In this document: in pieces, positions 44,435 to 53,461 of the stretch | Layout: the number at the start of each line of letters is the position of its first letter | Position numbering within the stretch: the stretch's first letter is position 1 | Source of the DNA: Chitinimonas prasina | Lineage (GTDB): Bacteria > Pseudomonadota > Gammaproteobacteria > Burkholderiales > Chitinimonadaceae | Reading direction: 5' to 3' | Length of the DNA: 64,000 nucleotides | NCBI RefSeq assembly: GCF_030160395.1 | Contig: NZ_BSOG01000007.1 | Coordinates: 168,973 to 232,972 of the forward strand | Made by a program: the position numbers and the translations under genes | The notes under the pieces: generated by a model | Databases searched by the model: none | Seen by the model: only the letters and a program-made list of their open reading frames with translations | Told to the model about the DNA's origin: nothing

Positions 44435-44540
44435 TCGCCCTTTTCATAGTTGAGTAGGCACGACTAGCGGCACTATGCCGCTGTCGATGCTCTGTCTTCT
44501 ACTAAGGGTCTTAGCTTATCGGGACAGGAATACCATCCCC

Positions 44541-45986
44541 TTACGACGAACAGCTTACCGAGAGTTGCTTGGCCCAGTCCGGCGGCAGGCTGGCATAGGC
44601 CTCGAAGGCGGGCTGCTCGTCAAACGGTTGCGCCAGCAGTTGCTGCAGGCGGGTGATTTCGCTGTCGTCTCCTGCCTGGGCCTGCCGTATGGCTTGCTCG
44701 GCCAGATGGTTGCGCAGCACATACTTGGGGTTGGTGGCCAGCATGGCGGTGTGGCGTGCCGCATCCACGCTGGCCTCGCGTGCCAGCCTGGTTTTGTAAT
44801 CTTGTGCCCAGCCGTCAAATGCCTCGCGGTCCAGCACCATGTCGCGCACAGCGGGGTTGAGCGCGTCCGGGCTGCTGTCGAAGCGGCTGAGTTGCCGCCA
44901 GAACAGGGTCCAGTCGCTGCGGCTGGCCTGCATCAGGTCGAACAGCCGCACCAGCAGGCTCCAGTCATCGTCTTCCTGGGTGGCGAGGCCCAGTTTGCGG
45001 CTGAAGCGGTGGGTCAGCTCGGTTTCGAACAGCGGCTGGTACTGCTTGAGAGCGGCGATGGCCTCATCGCGGTCCAGCAAGGGTAGCAAGGCCTGGGCCA
45101 AACAGTGCAGGTTCCAGAGGCCGATCTCGGGCTGGGCGCCATAGGCGTAACGGCCGCTGTGATCGGAATGGTTGCAGATATGGCCGGCGTCAAAACCGTC
45201 CAGAAAACCGAAGGGGCCATAGTCTATGGTCAGGCCCAGCAGCGACATATTGTCCGAGTTCATCACGCCGTGACAGAAGCCGACGGCTTGCCAATCGGCA
45301 ATCAGGGCGGCGGTGCGGCGGATGACCTCCTCCAGCATGGCCTGGGCCGGCCGCGCGGCCTCGCTGCAGTGGGGAAAATAGCGGCGGACAGCGTAGTCCA
45401 CCAACTGGCTCAGCTGGGGCTGTTGATCGCGGTAGAAGAAGTGTTCGAAATGGCCAAAACGCAGGAAGCTGGGCGCCACCCGGGTCACGACGGCAGCGGT
45501 TTCAGGCGTCTCGCGCCAGACCGTCTCGGGTGACGCTACCAGGGCCAGCGCACGGGTGGTTGGTATGCCCAGGCCGTGCATGGCCTCGGAGCAGAGGTAC
45601 TCGCGTATGCTGGAACGCAGCACTGCCCGACCATCGCCCATGCGTGAATAGGGTGTGAGCCCGGCCCCCTTGAGTTGTACTTCCTGGCCACCTGCCTCGC
45701 CCAGCAGCAGGGCGCGGCCATCACCCAATTGGCCGGCCCAGACACCAAACTGGTGGCCGGAATAGACCGTGGCCATGGCGGCGCTATCGGCAGCGGGCAG
45801 GTTGCCGGCCAGCATGGCGGCGGCATCAGGCCAGTCACCCGCGTGGGCAGGCAGTCCCAGTTCGGCAGCCAGGCTGGCGTTGTAGGCGGCCAGCCGGGGC
45901 TGAGGCAGGGGCGTGGCGGTGACTTCGCTGTAGAAGTCCGGCCCCAGCCCGCGAAAACCGGCTTGATCAAGCGTGATGGTAGGCAT
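44541..45986 (-). CDS. selO: Protein adenylyltransferase SelO
   Basis: Pseudokinase-fold AMPylator (YdiU/SelO family), 481 residues, standard length. Family sequence: VYSGHQFGVWAGQLGDGRALLLGE, LKGAGLTPYSRMGDGRAVLRSSIREYLCSEAMHGLGIPTTRAL, GFCHGVMNSDNMSLLGLTIDYGPFGFLDGFD (active site with Asn and Asp metal ligands). The C-terminus ends LSVSCSS, with Cys at the place of the family's Sec/Cys motif. It AMPylates proteins during redox stress in E. coli. Single gene. Confidence 0.96.
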   Translation of the reverse strand: MPTITLDQAGFRGLGPDFYSEVTATPLPQPRLAAYNASLAAELGLPAHAGDWPDAAAMLAGNLPAADSAAMATVYSGHQFGVWAGQLGDGRALLLGEAGGQEVQLKGAGLTPYSRMGDGRAVLRSSIREYLCSEAMHGLGIPTTRALALVASPETVWRETPETAAVVTRVAPSFLRFGHFEHFFYRDQQPQLSQLVDYAVRRYFPHCSEAARPAQAMLEEVIRRTAALIADWQAVGFCHGVMNSDNMSLLGLTIDYGPFGFLDGFDAGHICNHSDHSGRYAYGAQPEIGLWNLHCLAQALLPLLDRDEAIAALKQYQPLFETELTHRFSRKLGLATQEDDDWSLLVRLFDLMQASRSDWTLFWRQLSRFDSSPDALNPAVRDMVLDREAFDGWAQDYKTRLAREASVDAARHTAMLATNPKYVLRNHLAEQAIRQAQAGDDSEITRLQQLLAQPFDEQPAFEAYASLPPDWAKQLSVSCSS

Positions 45987-46129
45987 GGTGATTCCAGAGG
46001 GACAGGCGATGATTCTACCCCGGCAGGCCGCATATCGTAGCTGGCTGGCGCAGAGAGGGGCGGGTGGTCTAAGGTCAAGGCAGCATCGCCTGCCGTCGCG
46101 ATGCCCTTCTTTGTTCTTCGGAGACCACC

Positions 46130-46852
46130 ATGATGCTACGCCGCAGCCTTCTGTGCGCCACCCTGACAGGCTTTGCCGCCTTGCAGGTGCAGGCGCTGAC
46201 CTTCACGACTGAAGACTATCCGCCGTTCAATATGTACGAAGAAAAGAAGGTGGTCGGGATCTCCACCGAGATGCTGCAGGAGGCGTTGAAGCGTGCGGGG
46301 ATGACGGCCAATTTCGAGCTGCTGCCATGGGAGCGTGCGCTCAATATGGCCAAGACCAAGGCCGATACCTGTGTCTATTCGGCGGTACGTACACCGGAGA
46401 GGGAGAAGCTGTTCAAGTGGGTGGGGCCGTTGACGGCCGACCAGATCACGCTGTTTGCGGCCAGTAAGAGCAACATCACACTGGCAAGTATCAACGACGC
46501 CAAGAAGTACAAGGTGGGCGCCTATAACGGTGACGCCTATGGCGACTATGTGGAGAAGCAGGGGGTGAAGCTGGAGCGGGTGGTGACGGATACCCAGAAC
46601 CTGCCCAAGCTGACTTCGGGCCGCATAGATCTGTGGGTGGCGGGTGCCAACAGTGGCCCGTACAAGGCAGCACGCGAAGGCTTGAAGGGCGCGATCAAGC
46701 CGGTGCTGGCGGTGGGTGATCCCAAGGACAGCCAGATGTACCTGGCGTGTAATCCAGGCGTACCGGATGACACGGTGAAGAAGCTCAACGACGCGATCCA
46801 GTCCATTGCCAAGGATGGCACGGCCGGCAAGCTGGGTACCAAATACAAATAG
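46130..46852 (+). CDS. Periplasmic solute-binding protein (tandem paralogue 1)
   Basis: 240 residues with a signal peptide. Begins the mature part as LTFTTEDYPPFNMYEEKKVVGISTEMLQEALKRAGM, then ELLPWERALNMAKTKADTCVYSAVRTPEREKLFKWVGPL; family 3 solute-binding fold. The next gene is a clear paralogue with the same motifs, so this is a tandem duplication. No membrane components adjoin. Such proteins of the TED(Y)PPFN type may bind amino acids. Confidence 0.85.
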   Translation: MMLRRSLLCATLTGFAALQVQALTFTTEDYPPFNMYEEKKVVGISTEMLQEALKRAGMTANFELLPWERALNMAKTKADTCVYSAVRTPEREKLFKWVGPLTADQITLFAASKSNITLASINDAKKYKVGAYNGDAYGDYVEKQGVKLERVVTDTQNLPKLTSGRIDLWVAGANSGPYKAAREGLKGAIKPVLAVGDPKDSQMYLACNPGVPDDTVKKLNDAIQSIAKDGTAGKLGTKYK

Positions 46853-46858
46853 CCGCGC

Positions 46859-46886
46859 AGGCGGCGCCCGCTTGGTCGGGCGCCTG
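46859..46886 (+). repeat. Hairpin between tandem binding-protein genes
   Basis: GGCGCCCG-CTTGGT-CGGGCGCC with extra CAGG/CCTG pairing outside. It has no T-run; it may stabilise or attenuate the upstream message. Confidence 0.5.
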
Positions 46887-46905
46887 TCAGTGTGGGAGCA
46901 GCAGC

Positions 46906-47616
46906 ATGCGTTGCCTGCCCTTGTTCTGCCTGTTGCTGGCCATGCCAGGAGCCAACGCGCTGGTGTTGCTGACCGAGGACTATCCACCATTCAACATGTT
47001 GGAAGATGGACGAGTCAGCGGCATCTCAACCCAGATACTGCGGGAGGCGGTGAACCGGGCCGGTTTGTCCGCCCAGTTCGATCTGCTGCCCTGGGCGCGG
47101 TCGCTGGCCCTGGCTGCCAGCCGTAGTGATACCTGTGTCTATTCCGCCGTGCGCAGCGCCAAGCGAGAGTCGCAGTTCAAATGGATTGGGCCGCTGGTGG
47201 ACGACAAGATAGCCCTGTTCGCGCTTACCGGCAGCGCCATACGGCTCGATAGCGTGGCGGATGCCAAACAGTACAAGGTGGGCGGCTATCTGGCCGATGC
47301 CTATGGCGATTACGTGGAGCGCCAGGGCGTGACACTGGACAGGGCCCCAGCCGATAGGCACAACCTGCCCAAGTTGATGAGCGGGCGTATAGACCTGTGG
47401 GTGGCTGGGGTGATCAGCGGGGCGTACAAGGCCAATCGCGAGGGCTATCAGGGCGAGGTGCGGGTGGTGATCACCATGGGCAACCCTGGTGACACCCAGA
47501 TGTGGCTGGCTTGCAACCCAGGCATGTCGGATGCCTTGTTCCAGAAACTGGATAACGCCGTGCAATCGGTGCTGCAGGACGGCACCGCCGCCGGTTTTGC
47601 CGCGCGCTATCGCTGA
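46906..47616 (+). CDS. Periplasmic solute-binding protein (tandem paralogue 2)
   Basis: 236 residues with a signal peptide (LFCLLLAMPGANA). VLLTEDYPPFNMLEDGRVSGISTQILREAVNRAGL, LLPWARSLALAASRSDTCVYSAVRSAKRESQFKWIGPL and the closing YR are homologous to paralogue 1 over the full length. It lies 53 nt downstream, with a hairpin between, and its 3' end overlaps the convergent GNAT gene by 10 nt. Confidence 0.85.
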   Translation: MRCLPLFCLLLAMPGANALVLLTEDYPPFNMLEDGRVSGISTQILREAVNRAGLSAQFDLLPWARSLALAASRSDTCVYSAVRSAKRESQFKWIGPLVDDKIALFALTGSAIRLDSVADAKQYKVGGYLADAYGDYVERQGVTLDRAPADRHNLPKLMSGRIDLWVAGVISGAYKANREGYQGEVRVVITMGNPGDTQMWLACNPGMSDALFQKLDNAVQSVLQDGTAAGFAARYR

Positions 47617-48149
47617 GCCTGCCACTCCTCTCGCAGCAGGCCGAATACCAGGTCATCCACCCATTGCCCCTTGAGCCACAGGCTACGTTTGAAGTGGCCT
47701 TCCTGGCGCATGCCCACGCGGCGCAGCAGGCGGGCCGAGGCATGGTTGTCCGGGTCGCAGGCGGCATGCACGCGATGCAGGCCCTGCTGGGTGAATAGCC
47801 AATCGAACAAGGCCCTGAAGGCTTCGCTGGCGTAGCCACAGCCCTGGTGTTTGGGCGCCAGGGTGATGCCCAGCTCTGCCTGCTGGCCATCGCCCGACAG
47901 GCACACGGCGCAATCGCCCAACAGGGTGTCGTCCAGGCGGCTGGCGATGGCAATCTGCCGCCAGGCGCGCGGCATCAGCGGTAGGCTGGCGTCGCATTCT
48001 CGGAACAGTGATTGCGCTTCGTCCAGCGAGTAGGGCAGGGCAAAGCTCTGCCAGTGTGCCACCTCGGGCTCATTGCGGTAGGCCATGAAGCTGGCCATGT
48101 CGCGTTCTGTCAGCGGCCTCAGGCGCAGGCGTTCGGTCAGGATATCCAT
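47607..48149 (-). CDS. GNAT acetyltransferase, RimJ/RimL type
   Basis: 180 residues. TERLRLRPLTERDMASFMAYRNEPEVAHWQ at the N-terminus and ELGITLAPKHQGCGYASEAFRALFDWLF (acetyl-CoA loop), NHASARLLRRVGMRQEGHFKRSLWLKGQWVDDLVFGLLREEW are typical of the RimJ/RimL group, which often acetylates protein N-termini or aminoglycoside-like amines. Single gene on the minus strand; divergent from ybaK. Confidence 0.92.
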   Translation of the reverse strand: MDILTERLRLRPLTERDMASFMAYRNEPEVAHWQSFALPYSLDEAQSLFRECDASLPLMPRAWRQIAIASRLDDTLLGDCAVCLSGDGQQAELGITLAPKHQGCGYASEAFRALFDWLFTQQGLHRVHAACDPDNHASARLLRRVGMRQEGHFKRSLWLKGQWVDDLVFGLLREEWQAQR

Positions 48150-48199
48150 GTGGCAATTATCATGGAAATACCCCGTGCTGCGTGGTTAAAATCGCCCCC

Positions 48200-48691
48200 A
48201 TGAGCCAGGAAAAAGCCCCCGTCACCGCCGCCATTCGTGCCTTGCGCCAGCACAAGGTGGCTTATACCGAACACCTTTACGACTATGTGGAAAAAGGTGG
48301 CACGGCCGAGTCATCGCGCCAGCTGGGCGTGCCCGAGCACGCAGTGATCAAGACCCTGGTGATGGAAGACGAGGCCAGGAAGCCCCTGATCGTGCTGATG
48401 CATGGCGATTGCGAGACGTCCACCCGCAATCTGGCGCGGCAGACGGGTCGCAAGCATATCGAGCCCTGTAGTGCCGAGGTGGCCAATCGCCACACCGGTT
48501 ACCTGGTGGGCGGCACCTCGCCGCTGGGTACGCGCAAGGCCATGCCGGTGTATGTCGAGAAGACCATCATGGCGCTGGATCGCATCTATCTCAACGGCGG
48601 CAAGCGGGGTTTCCTGGTAGGGCTGGATCCCAAGTCCCTGCTGCCCCTGCTGCAGGCCGAACTGGTGGAAGTGGCCAATCCGCATGAGTAG
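48200..48691 (+). CDS. ybaK: Cys-tRNA(Pro) deacylase YbaK
   Basis: Trans-editing enzyme that hydrolyses Cys-tRNA(Pro); 163 residues. Sequence: VTAAIRALRQHKVAYTEHLYDY, QLGVPEHAVIKTLVM, the catalytic Lys region, VGGTSPLGTRKAMPVYVE (the GGxSPxG motif) and LNGGKRGFLVGLDPKSLLPLL. Start ATG 48200; an upstream in-frame start at 48182 is possible but would add an atypical N-terminus. Confidence 0.93.
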   Translation: MSQEKAPVTAAIRALRQHKVAYTEHLYDYVEKGGTAESSRQLGVPEHAVIKTLVMEDEARKPLIVLMHGDCETSTRNLARQTGRKHIEPCSAEVANRHTGYLVGGTSPLGTRKAMPVYVEKTIMALDRIYLNGGKRGFLVGLDPKSLLPLLQAELVEVANPHE

Positions 48692-48811
48692 GCGGTGCTG
48701 CCGGTGCATCTGCTAAACTGCGCAGATTCAATCGCTTGCTAGGTAGCTTGGACAGCCTGTTCCATCAGCCCCGGCAAGCTGCACGACCCCGACACAGCAA
48801 AGGTTACCGCC

Positions 48812-49927
48812 ATGCATCAAGCCGTCATCACCGGCACCGGTCTCTATACGCCGCCGCAAGTCATCAGCAACGAAGAGCTGGTGGCCAGCTTCAATGAATA
48901 TGTACGCCTGCAGAACACGGCCAACGCCGAGCGCATCGCCGCTGGCGAAATGGACCCCATGGCAGAGAGCTCGGTGGAGTTCATCGAAAAGGCCTCGGGC
49001 ATCAAGCAACGCCACGTGGTGGATAAGGCCGGCATCCTGGACCCCGAGCGGATGTGCCCGCAGATTGCCCCGCGCGGCAATGAGGAACTGTCGGTCATGG
49101 CCGAGATGGCTGTGGCCGCCGCGCGCGAGGCCTTGGCTAGGGCAGGCAGGACGGCTGCCGACATTGATGGCGTGATCTGTGCCGCCAGCAATATGCAGCG
49201 GGCCTACCCGGCCATGTCGGTCGAGATACAGCAGGCATTGGGCATACAGGGCTGGGCCTTTGATATGAACGTGGCCTGCTCCAGCGCCACCTTTGGGTTG
49301 GAACAGGCGGCCAATGCCATCCGTACCGGCAGCGCCCGTGCAGTGCTGATGCTCAACCCGGAAATCTGCTCGGCTCACCTGGAATGGCGTGACCGTGATT
49401 GCCATTTCATTTTTGGCGATGTCTGTACCGCGGTGGTGGTGGAACGTGCTGAGCTGGCCCAGGTAAAGGGCTACGAGATACTGGGTACACGCCTGGCCAC
49501 GGTGTTCTCCAACAATATCCGCAACAATGCCGGCTTCCTGAATCGGGCCGAGGACAAAACGGGCGACCTGCGCGACAAGCTGTTCGTGCAGGAGGGCCGC
49601 AAGGTCTTCAAGGAAGTCTGCCCCATGGTGGCCGAGCATATCGCCAGCCACCTGGGCCAATTGGGGCTGGCGCCGGTAGCGGTGCGCCGCTTTTGGCTGC
49701 ATCAGGCCAATCTCAGCATGAACCTGTTGATTGCCAAACGGCTGCTGGAGCGCGACCCCACGGCCGAGGAAGCGCCGGTGATTCTGGATCGCTATGCCAA
49801 TACCTCCAGCGCCGGTTCGATTATTGCCTTCCATCTGCATGGCGATCTGCCACCGGGCGAGGTGGGAGTGATATCGAGCTTCGGAGCCGGATATTCGGTC
49901 GGAAGCGTTGTAGTAAGGAAGCAATAG
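48812..49927 (+). CDS. 3-oxoacyl-ACP synthase III-like protein (FabH family)
   Basis: Thiolase-fold condensing enzyme of 371 residues, longer than classical FabH (about 320) because of an insert at residues 30-90 ([22 protein letters not shown]...). The catalytic triad is intact: Cys156 in [10 protein letters not shown], His297 in [10 protein letters not shown] and Asn330 in YANTSSAGS. Probably starts fatty-acid chains from an unusual acyl-CoA primer or serves as a second KAS III; fab genes are not adjacent. Followed by its own terminator. Confidence 0.88.
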   Translation: MHQAVITGTGLYTPPQVISNEELVASFNEYVRLQNTANAERIAAGEMDPMAESSVEFIEKASGIKQRHVVDKAGILDPERMCPQIAPRGNEELSVMAEMAVAAAREALARAGRTAADIDGVICAASNMQRAYPAMSVEIQQALGIQGWAFDMNVACSSATFGLEQAANAIRTGSARAVLMLNPEICSAHLEWRDRDCHFIFGDVCTAVVVERAELAQVKGYEILGTRLATVFSNNIRNNAGFLNRAEDKTGDLRDKLFVQEGRKVFKEVCPMVAEHIASHLGQLGLAPVAVRRFWLHQANLSMNLLIAKRLLERDPTAEEAPVILDRYANTSSAGSIIAFHLHGDLPPGEVGVISSFGAGYSVGSVVVRKQ

Positions 49928-49931
49928 GTAC

Positions 49932-49956
49932 AACAGCGGGCTCGCCCCGCTGTTTT
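49932..49956 (+). terminator. Intrinsic terminator of the KAS III-like gene
   Basis: AACAGCGGG-N5-CCCGCTGTT followed by TTC, immediately after the stop codon. Confidence 0.8.
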
Positions 49957-50018
49957 CACGTTTACGGCTGTGTTACCGTCTCGCGCCATGCGGAATCGCC
50001 GCATTGCCGGGTTGCTGC

Positions 50019-50035
50019 TTAGGGAAAACCCTAGG
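50019..50035 (+). promoter_or_regulatory. TTAGGGAAAACCCTAGG palindrome before dppA
   Basis: TAGGG-AAAA-CCCTA inverted repeat about 95 bp upstream of the dppA start, directly before a long hairpin. It could be an operator; the cognate regulator is not in the window. Confidence 0.4.
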
Positions 50036-50090
50036 GAGTCTCTGGATAAATCTCTCGTAAGGTGTGCCGGGGATTTATCCAGGGGCTTCC
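50034..50090 (+). promoter_or_regulatory. Long 5'-leader hairpin of dppA
   Basis: CTGGATAAATC (50042-50052) pairs perfectly with GATTTATCCAG (50072-50082). The flanks (50034-50041 with 50083-50090) continue the stem with G-U pairs to about 19 bp, around a 19-nt loop. It ends 40 nt before the start codon. It may be a riboregulatory or mRNA-stability element. Confidence 0.55.
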
Positions 50091-50129
50091 CGACCCGGTC
50101 TGCAAAACTCACCCACGAGGATGAACTAC

Positions 50130-51716
50130 ATGAAGCGTCTTACCGTGTTGTCGTTCGCACTTGCCGCCACCTTTGCCGCCACTGCCGGCCAGGCGGCCGT
50201 ACTCAAGTACTGTTCTGAAGGAAGCCCCGAGGGTTTCGACCCCGGTCAGTTCACGGCCGGCACCACGTTTGATGCCACTGCACAGGCCATCTACAACCGT
50301 CTGGTGCAGTTCGAGCGTGGCGGCACCAAGGTTGTCCCCGCCCTGGCTGAATCCTGGACTATCAGCCCCGATGGCCTGCAGTACACCTTCAAGCTGCGCC
50401 GTGGCGTGAAGGTACACACCACCGAATACTTCAAGCCGACGCGCGATTTCAACGCTGACGATGTCGTCTTTACCTACGAGCGCATGATCAGCAAGGAACA
50501 CCCGTTCCGTAAGGCCTATCCAACCGAGTTCCCCTACGCCACCGACATGGGTCTGGACGAGAACATCGCCAAGGTAGAGAAGCTGGACGACCTGACCGTC
50601 AAGTTCACCCTGAAGAAGGTGGATGCCCCCTTCCTGCAGAATATCGCCATGGACTTCGCCTCGGTGCTGTCGGCTGAATACGCCAACCAGCTGCTGAAGG
50701 AAGGCAAGCCCACCCAGATCAACACCCTGCCCATCGGCACCGGTCCCTTCGTCTTCAAGAGCTACCAGAAAGACGCTGTGATCCGTTACACGGCCAACAA
50801 GCAGTACTGGAACAAGGCAGACGTTAAGCTCGATGGCCTGATCTTCGCCATCACCACCGACGGTGCCGTGCGTGCGCAGAAGCTGAAGGCCGGTGAATGC
50901 GACCTGATGGCGCATCCCAAGCCGGCCGACCTGGCTGGCCTGAAGGCGGACCCCAAGCTGAAGCTGATGAACCAGGCTGGTTTCAATGTGGGCTATCTCA
51001 GCTACAACGTTGAGCACAAGCCGCTCGACAACGTGGTGGTGCGCCGTGCACTGGATATGGCCATCAACAAGAAGGCCATCATCGACGCGGTGTATCAGGG
51101 CGCGGGCCAGGTTGCCAGCAACCCCATGCCACCTACCCAATGGTCCTACAACAAGAACCTGAAGGACGTTGCCTACAATCCTGAAATGGCCAAGGCCATG
51201 CTGGCCAAGGCCGGTGTTAAGGATCTGAGCGTCACCCTGTGGGCCATGCCAGTGCAGCGCCCCTACAACCCCAACGGCAAGCTGATGGCCGAAATGATCC
51301 AGGCTGATTGGGCCAAGATCGGCGTCAAGGGCGTGATCACCAGCTACGAGTGGGGTGAGTACCTCAAGCGCGCCAAGAACGGCGAGCACGACACCCTGCT
51401 GGTCGGCTGGACCGGCGACAATGGTGATCCGGACAACTGGCTGGGCACGCTGCTCTCCTGTGACGCCGTGGGTGGCAACAACTACTCCCGCTGGTGCTAC
51501 AAGGAGTTCAACGATGCTGTGGTTAAGGCCAAGCAGGTGAACGACCAGAAGGAACGCACCAAGCTGTATGAGAAGGCCCAGGAAATCTTCAAGCGCGAAG
51601 TGCCTTGGACTACCGTTGCCCACTCTACCGTGTATGTGCCGATGAACAAGAAGGTTGAAGGCTTCAAGGTTAGCCCCTTCGGCAATTTCGCCTTCTACGG
51701 CGTGTCGATCAAGTAA
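50130..51716 (+). CDS. dppA: Dipeptide-binding periplasmic protein DppA (paralogue 1)
   Basis: Solute-binding family 5 protein, 528 residues, signal peptide LAATFAATAGQA. The mature start AVLKYCSEGSPEGFDPGQFTAGTTFDATAQAIYNRLVQFERGGTKVVPALAESW is the DppA signature; IGTGPFVFKSY, FAITTDGAVRAQKLKAGECDLMAHP and GWTGDNGDPDNWLGTLLSCDAVGGNNYSRWC follow. It binds di- or tripeptides (or haem) for a DppBCDF transporter, whose genes are not in the window. ATG 50130 is chosen over 50121 because GAGG is at the right distance. A terminator separates it from its paralogue. Confidence 0.94.
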   Translation: MKRLTVLSFALAATFAATAGQAAVLKYCSEGSPEGFDPGQFTAGTTFDATAQAIYNRLVQFERGGTKVVPALAESWTISPDGLQYTFKLRRGVKVHTTEYFKPTRDFNADDVVFTYERMISKEHPFRKAYPTEFPYATDMGLDENIAKVEKLDDLTVKFTLKKVDAPFLQNIAMDFASVLSAEYANQLLKEGKPTQINTLPIGTGPFVFKSYQKDAVIRYTANKQYWNKADVKLDGLIFAITTDGAVRAQKLKAGECDLMAHPKPADLAGLKADPKLKLMNQAGFNVGYLSYNVEHKPLDNVVVRRALDMAINKKAIIDAVYQGAGQVASNPMPPTQWSYNKNLKDVAYNPEMAKAMLAKAGVKDLSVTLWAMPVQRPYNPNGKLMAEMIQADWAKIGVKGVITSYEWGEYLKRAKNGEHDTLLVGWTGDNGDPDNWLGTLLSCDAVGGNNYSRWCYKEFNDAVVKAKQVNDQKERTKLYEKAQEIFKREVPWTTVAHSTVYVPMNKKVEGFKVSPFGNFAFYGVSIK

Positions 51717-51735
51717 GCCTGCCTCGGCAATCGGG

Positions 51736-51762
51736 AAAGGACGGGTACGCCCGTCCTTTTTT
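51736..51762 (+). terminator. Intrinsic terminator between the two DppA genes
   Basis: AAAGGACGGG-TACG-CCCGTCCTTT followed by TTT, 20 nt after the stop. Confidence 0.92.
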
Positions 51763-51814
51763 GCGTAAGACGATGATTACCTGCTGCATACGCATGCACC
51801 ACGGAGCAAATACG

Positions 51815-53395
51815 ATGAAACTGATCAAATACACGGCTATTGCCCTGGCCCTGGCAACAAGCGCCCAGGCCAAGACCCTGGTCTATTGTTCCGAAGCCTC
51901 GCCCGAAGGCTTCGATGGCGGCATGTTTACCGCTGCCGCAACCCATGATGCCTCCACCGAGGCCATCTATAACCGCCTGACTGAGTTCGAAAAAGGCGGC
52001 ACCAAGGTCGTACCCGCCTTGGCCGAGAAGTGGGAAGCCAGCAAGGACGGCCTGGAGTACACCTTCCATCTGCGCCGTGGCGTGAAGTTCCATACCACCG
52101 AGTGGTTCAAGCCTAGCCGTGATTTCAATGCCGATGACGTGCTGTGGACCTTCCAGCGCATGATCGACGACAAGCACCCCGGCGCCAAGGCCAGCCTGCA
52201 GGGCTGGCCCTATGCCGCCGATATGGGCTTCCCCACCTTGATCAAGAAGATCGAGAAGCTCGATCCCTACAAGGTCAAGTTCACCCTGAGCAAGCCCGAA
52301 GCGCCCTTTGTGGCAAACCTGGCCATGGGTTTTGCCGATATCGTGTCGGCCGAGTACGCCATGCAGCTGGACAAGGCTGGCCGCCCCGGCGATATCAACC
52401 TCAAGCCCATTGGCACTGGCCCCTATGTTTTCAAGCGTTACGAGAAGGGCTCGCAGATACGCTACGACGCTAACCCGACCTTCTGGCGCGGCAAGCCCGG
52501 CAGCGACAAGCTGATCTTCGCCATCACCGAAGACGGTGCCGTGCGCACCCAGAAGCTCAAGCGTGGCGAGTGCAACTTCATGGTCTACCCCAAGCCGGCC
52601 GATATCCCAGGCCTGAAGGCCGACCCCAAGCTGACCGTGCTGCAAACCTCGGCACTGCTGCTGACCTATGTGGCCTTCAATGCCCAGAAGCCCCAGCTCA
52701 AGGACAAGCGCGTTCGCCAGGCACTGGCACTGGCATTGGACAAGAACGCCATGATCAAGGCCGTGTGGGAAGGCAACGCCTCGCCCGCCCACCTGCCGCT
52801 GCCTTCACGCATGTGGGGCTACAACAAGGCTATCCCTGCCTACAAGACCGATATCGAAAAGGCCAAGAAGCTGCTGAAGGAAGCCGGCTACCCCAATGGC
52901 TTCGACATCAATATCCTGGTGCGTAACGGCAGCAGTGGTTCCAACCCCAACCCCAAGCTGGCCGCCGAAATGCTGCAGGCCGACTGGAAAAAGCTGGGCG
53001 TCAACGTCAAGGTGACGGTGATGGAGTGGGTAGAACTGCAAAAGCGCACCAAGGCCGGTGAGCACGATGTCACCATCTACGGCTGGGCAGGCGACAACGG
53101 CGACCCCGATAACTTCCTGACCCCCAACCTGAGCTGCTCTGCCGCCGAATCGGGCGAGAACCGCTCGCGCTGGTGCAACAAGGAATTCGACAAGCTGATC
53201 GACCAGGCCAAGCGGGTAACCGATCTGAAGGAGCGCACCAAGCTGTACGAAGCCGCCCAGAAGATCTTTATCGAAGAAATGCCCTGGGCCACCTTGGTGG
53301 AGCCGCTGACGACCGTGGCCTTCCAGAAGAACGTCGTGGGTTTCAAGCCCAGCCCGTTCACCAATAACAACTTCGAAAACGTTTCCGTCAAGTAG
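51815..53395 (+). CDS. dppA: Dipeptide-binding periplasmic protein DppA (paralogue 2)
   Basis: 526 residues, signal peptide MKLIKYTAIALALATSAQA. Mature start KTLVYCSEASPEGFDGGMFTAAATHDASTEAIYNRLTEFEKGGTKVVPALAEKW aligns directly with paralogue 1; IGTGPYVFKRY, FAITEDGAVRTQKLKRGECNFMVYP and GWAGDNGDPDNFLTPNLSCSAAESGENRSRWC likewise. The two genes are a tandem duplication with separate transcription ends, presumably with different peptide preferences. ATG 51815 has GGAG upstream. Confidence 0.94.
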   Translation: MKLIKYTAIALALATSAQAKTLVYCSEASPEGFDGGMFTAAATHDASTEAIYNRLTEFEKGGTKVVPALAEKWEASKDGLEYTFHLRRGVKFHTTEWFKPSRDFNADDVLWTFQRMIDDKHPGAKASLQGWPYAADMGFPTLIKKIEKLDPYKVKFTLSKPEAPFVANLAMGFADIVSAEYAMQLDKAGRPGDINLKPIGTGPYVFKRYEKGSQIRYDANPTFWRGKPGSDKLIFAITEDGAVRTQKLKRGECNFMVYPKPADIPGLKADPKLTVLQTSALLLTYVAFNAQKPQLKDKRVRQALALALDKNAMIKAVWEGNASPAHLPLPSRMWGYNKAIPAYKTDIEKAKKLLKEAGYPNGFDINILVRNGSSGSNPNPKLAAEMLQADWKKLGVNVKVTVMEWVELQKRTKAGEHDVTIYGWAGDNGDPDNFLTPNLSCSAAESGENRSRWCNKEFDKLIDQAKRVTDLKERTKLYEAAQKIFIEEMPWATLVEPLTTVAFQKNVVGFKPSPFTNNNFENVSVK

Positions 53396-53421
53396 ACTTG
53401 GGTCTACCACGGCAGATCACG

Positions 53422-53446
53422 CGGCGGCCAGTGGCCGCCGTTTTTT
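53422..53446 (+). terminator. Intrinsic terminator of the second dppA
   Basis: CGGCGGCC-AGT-GGCCGCCG followed by TTTTTT. Confidence 0.92.
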
Positions 53447-53461
53447 ATGGGAGCCCGCGCC

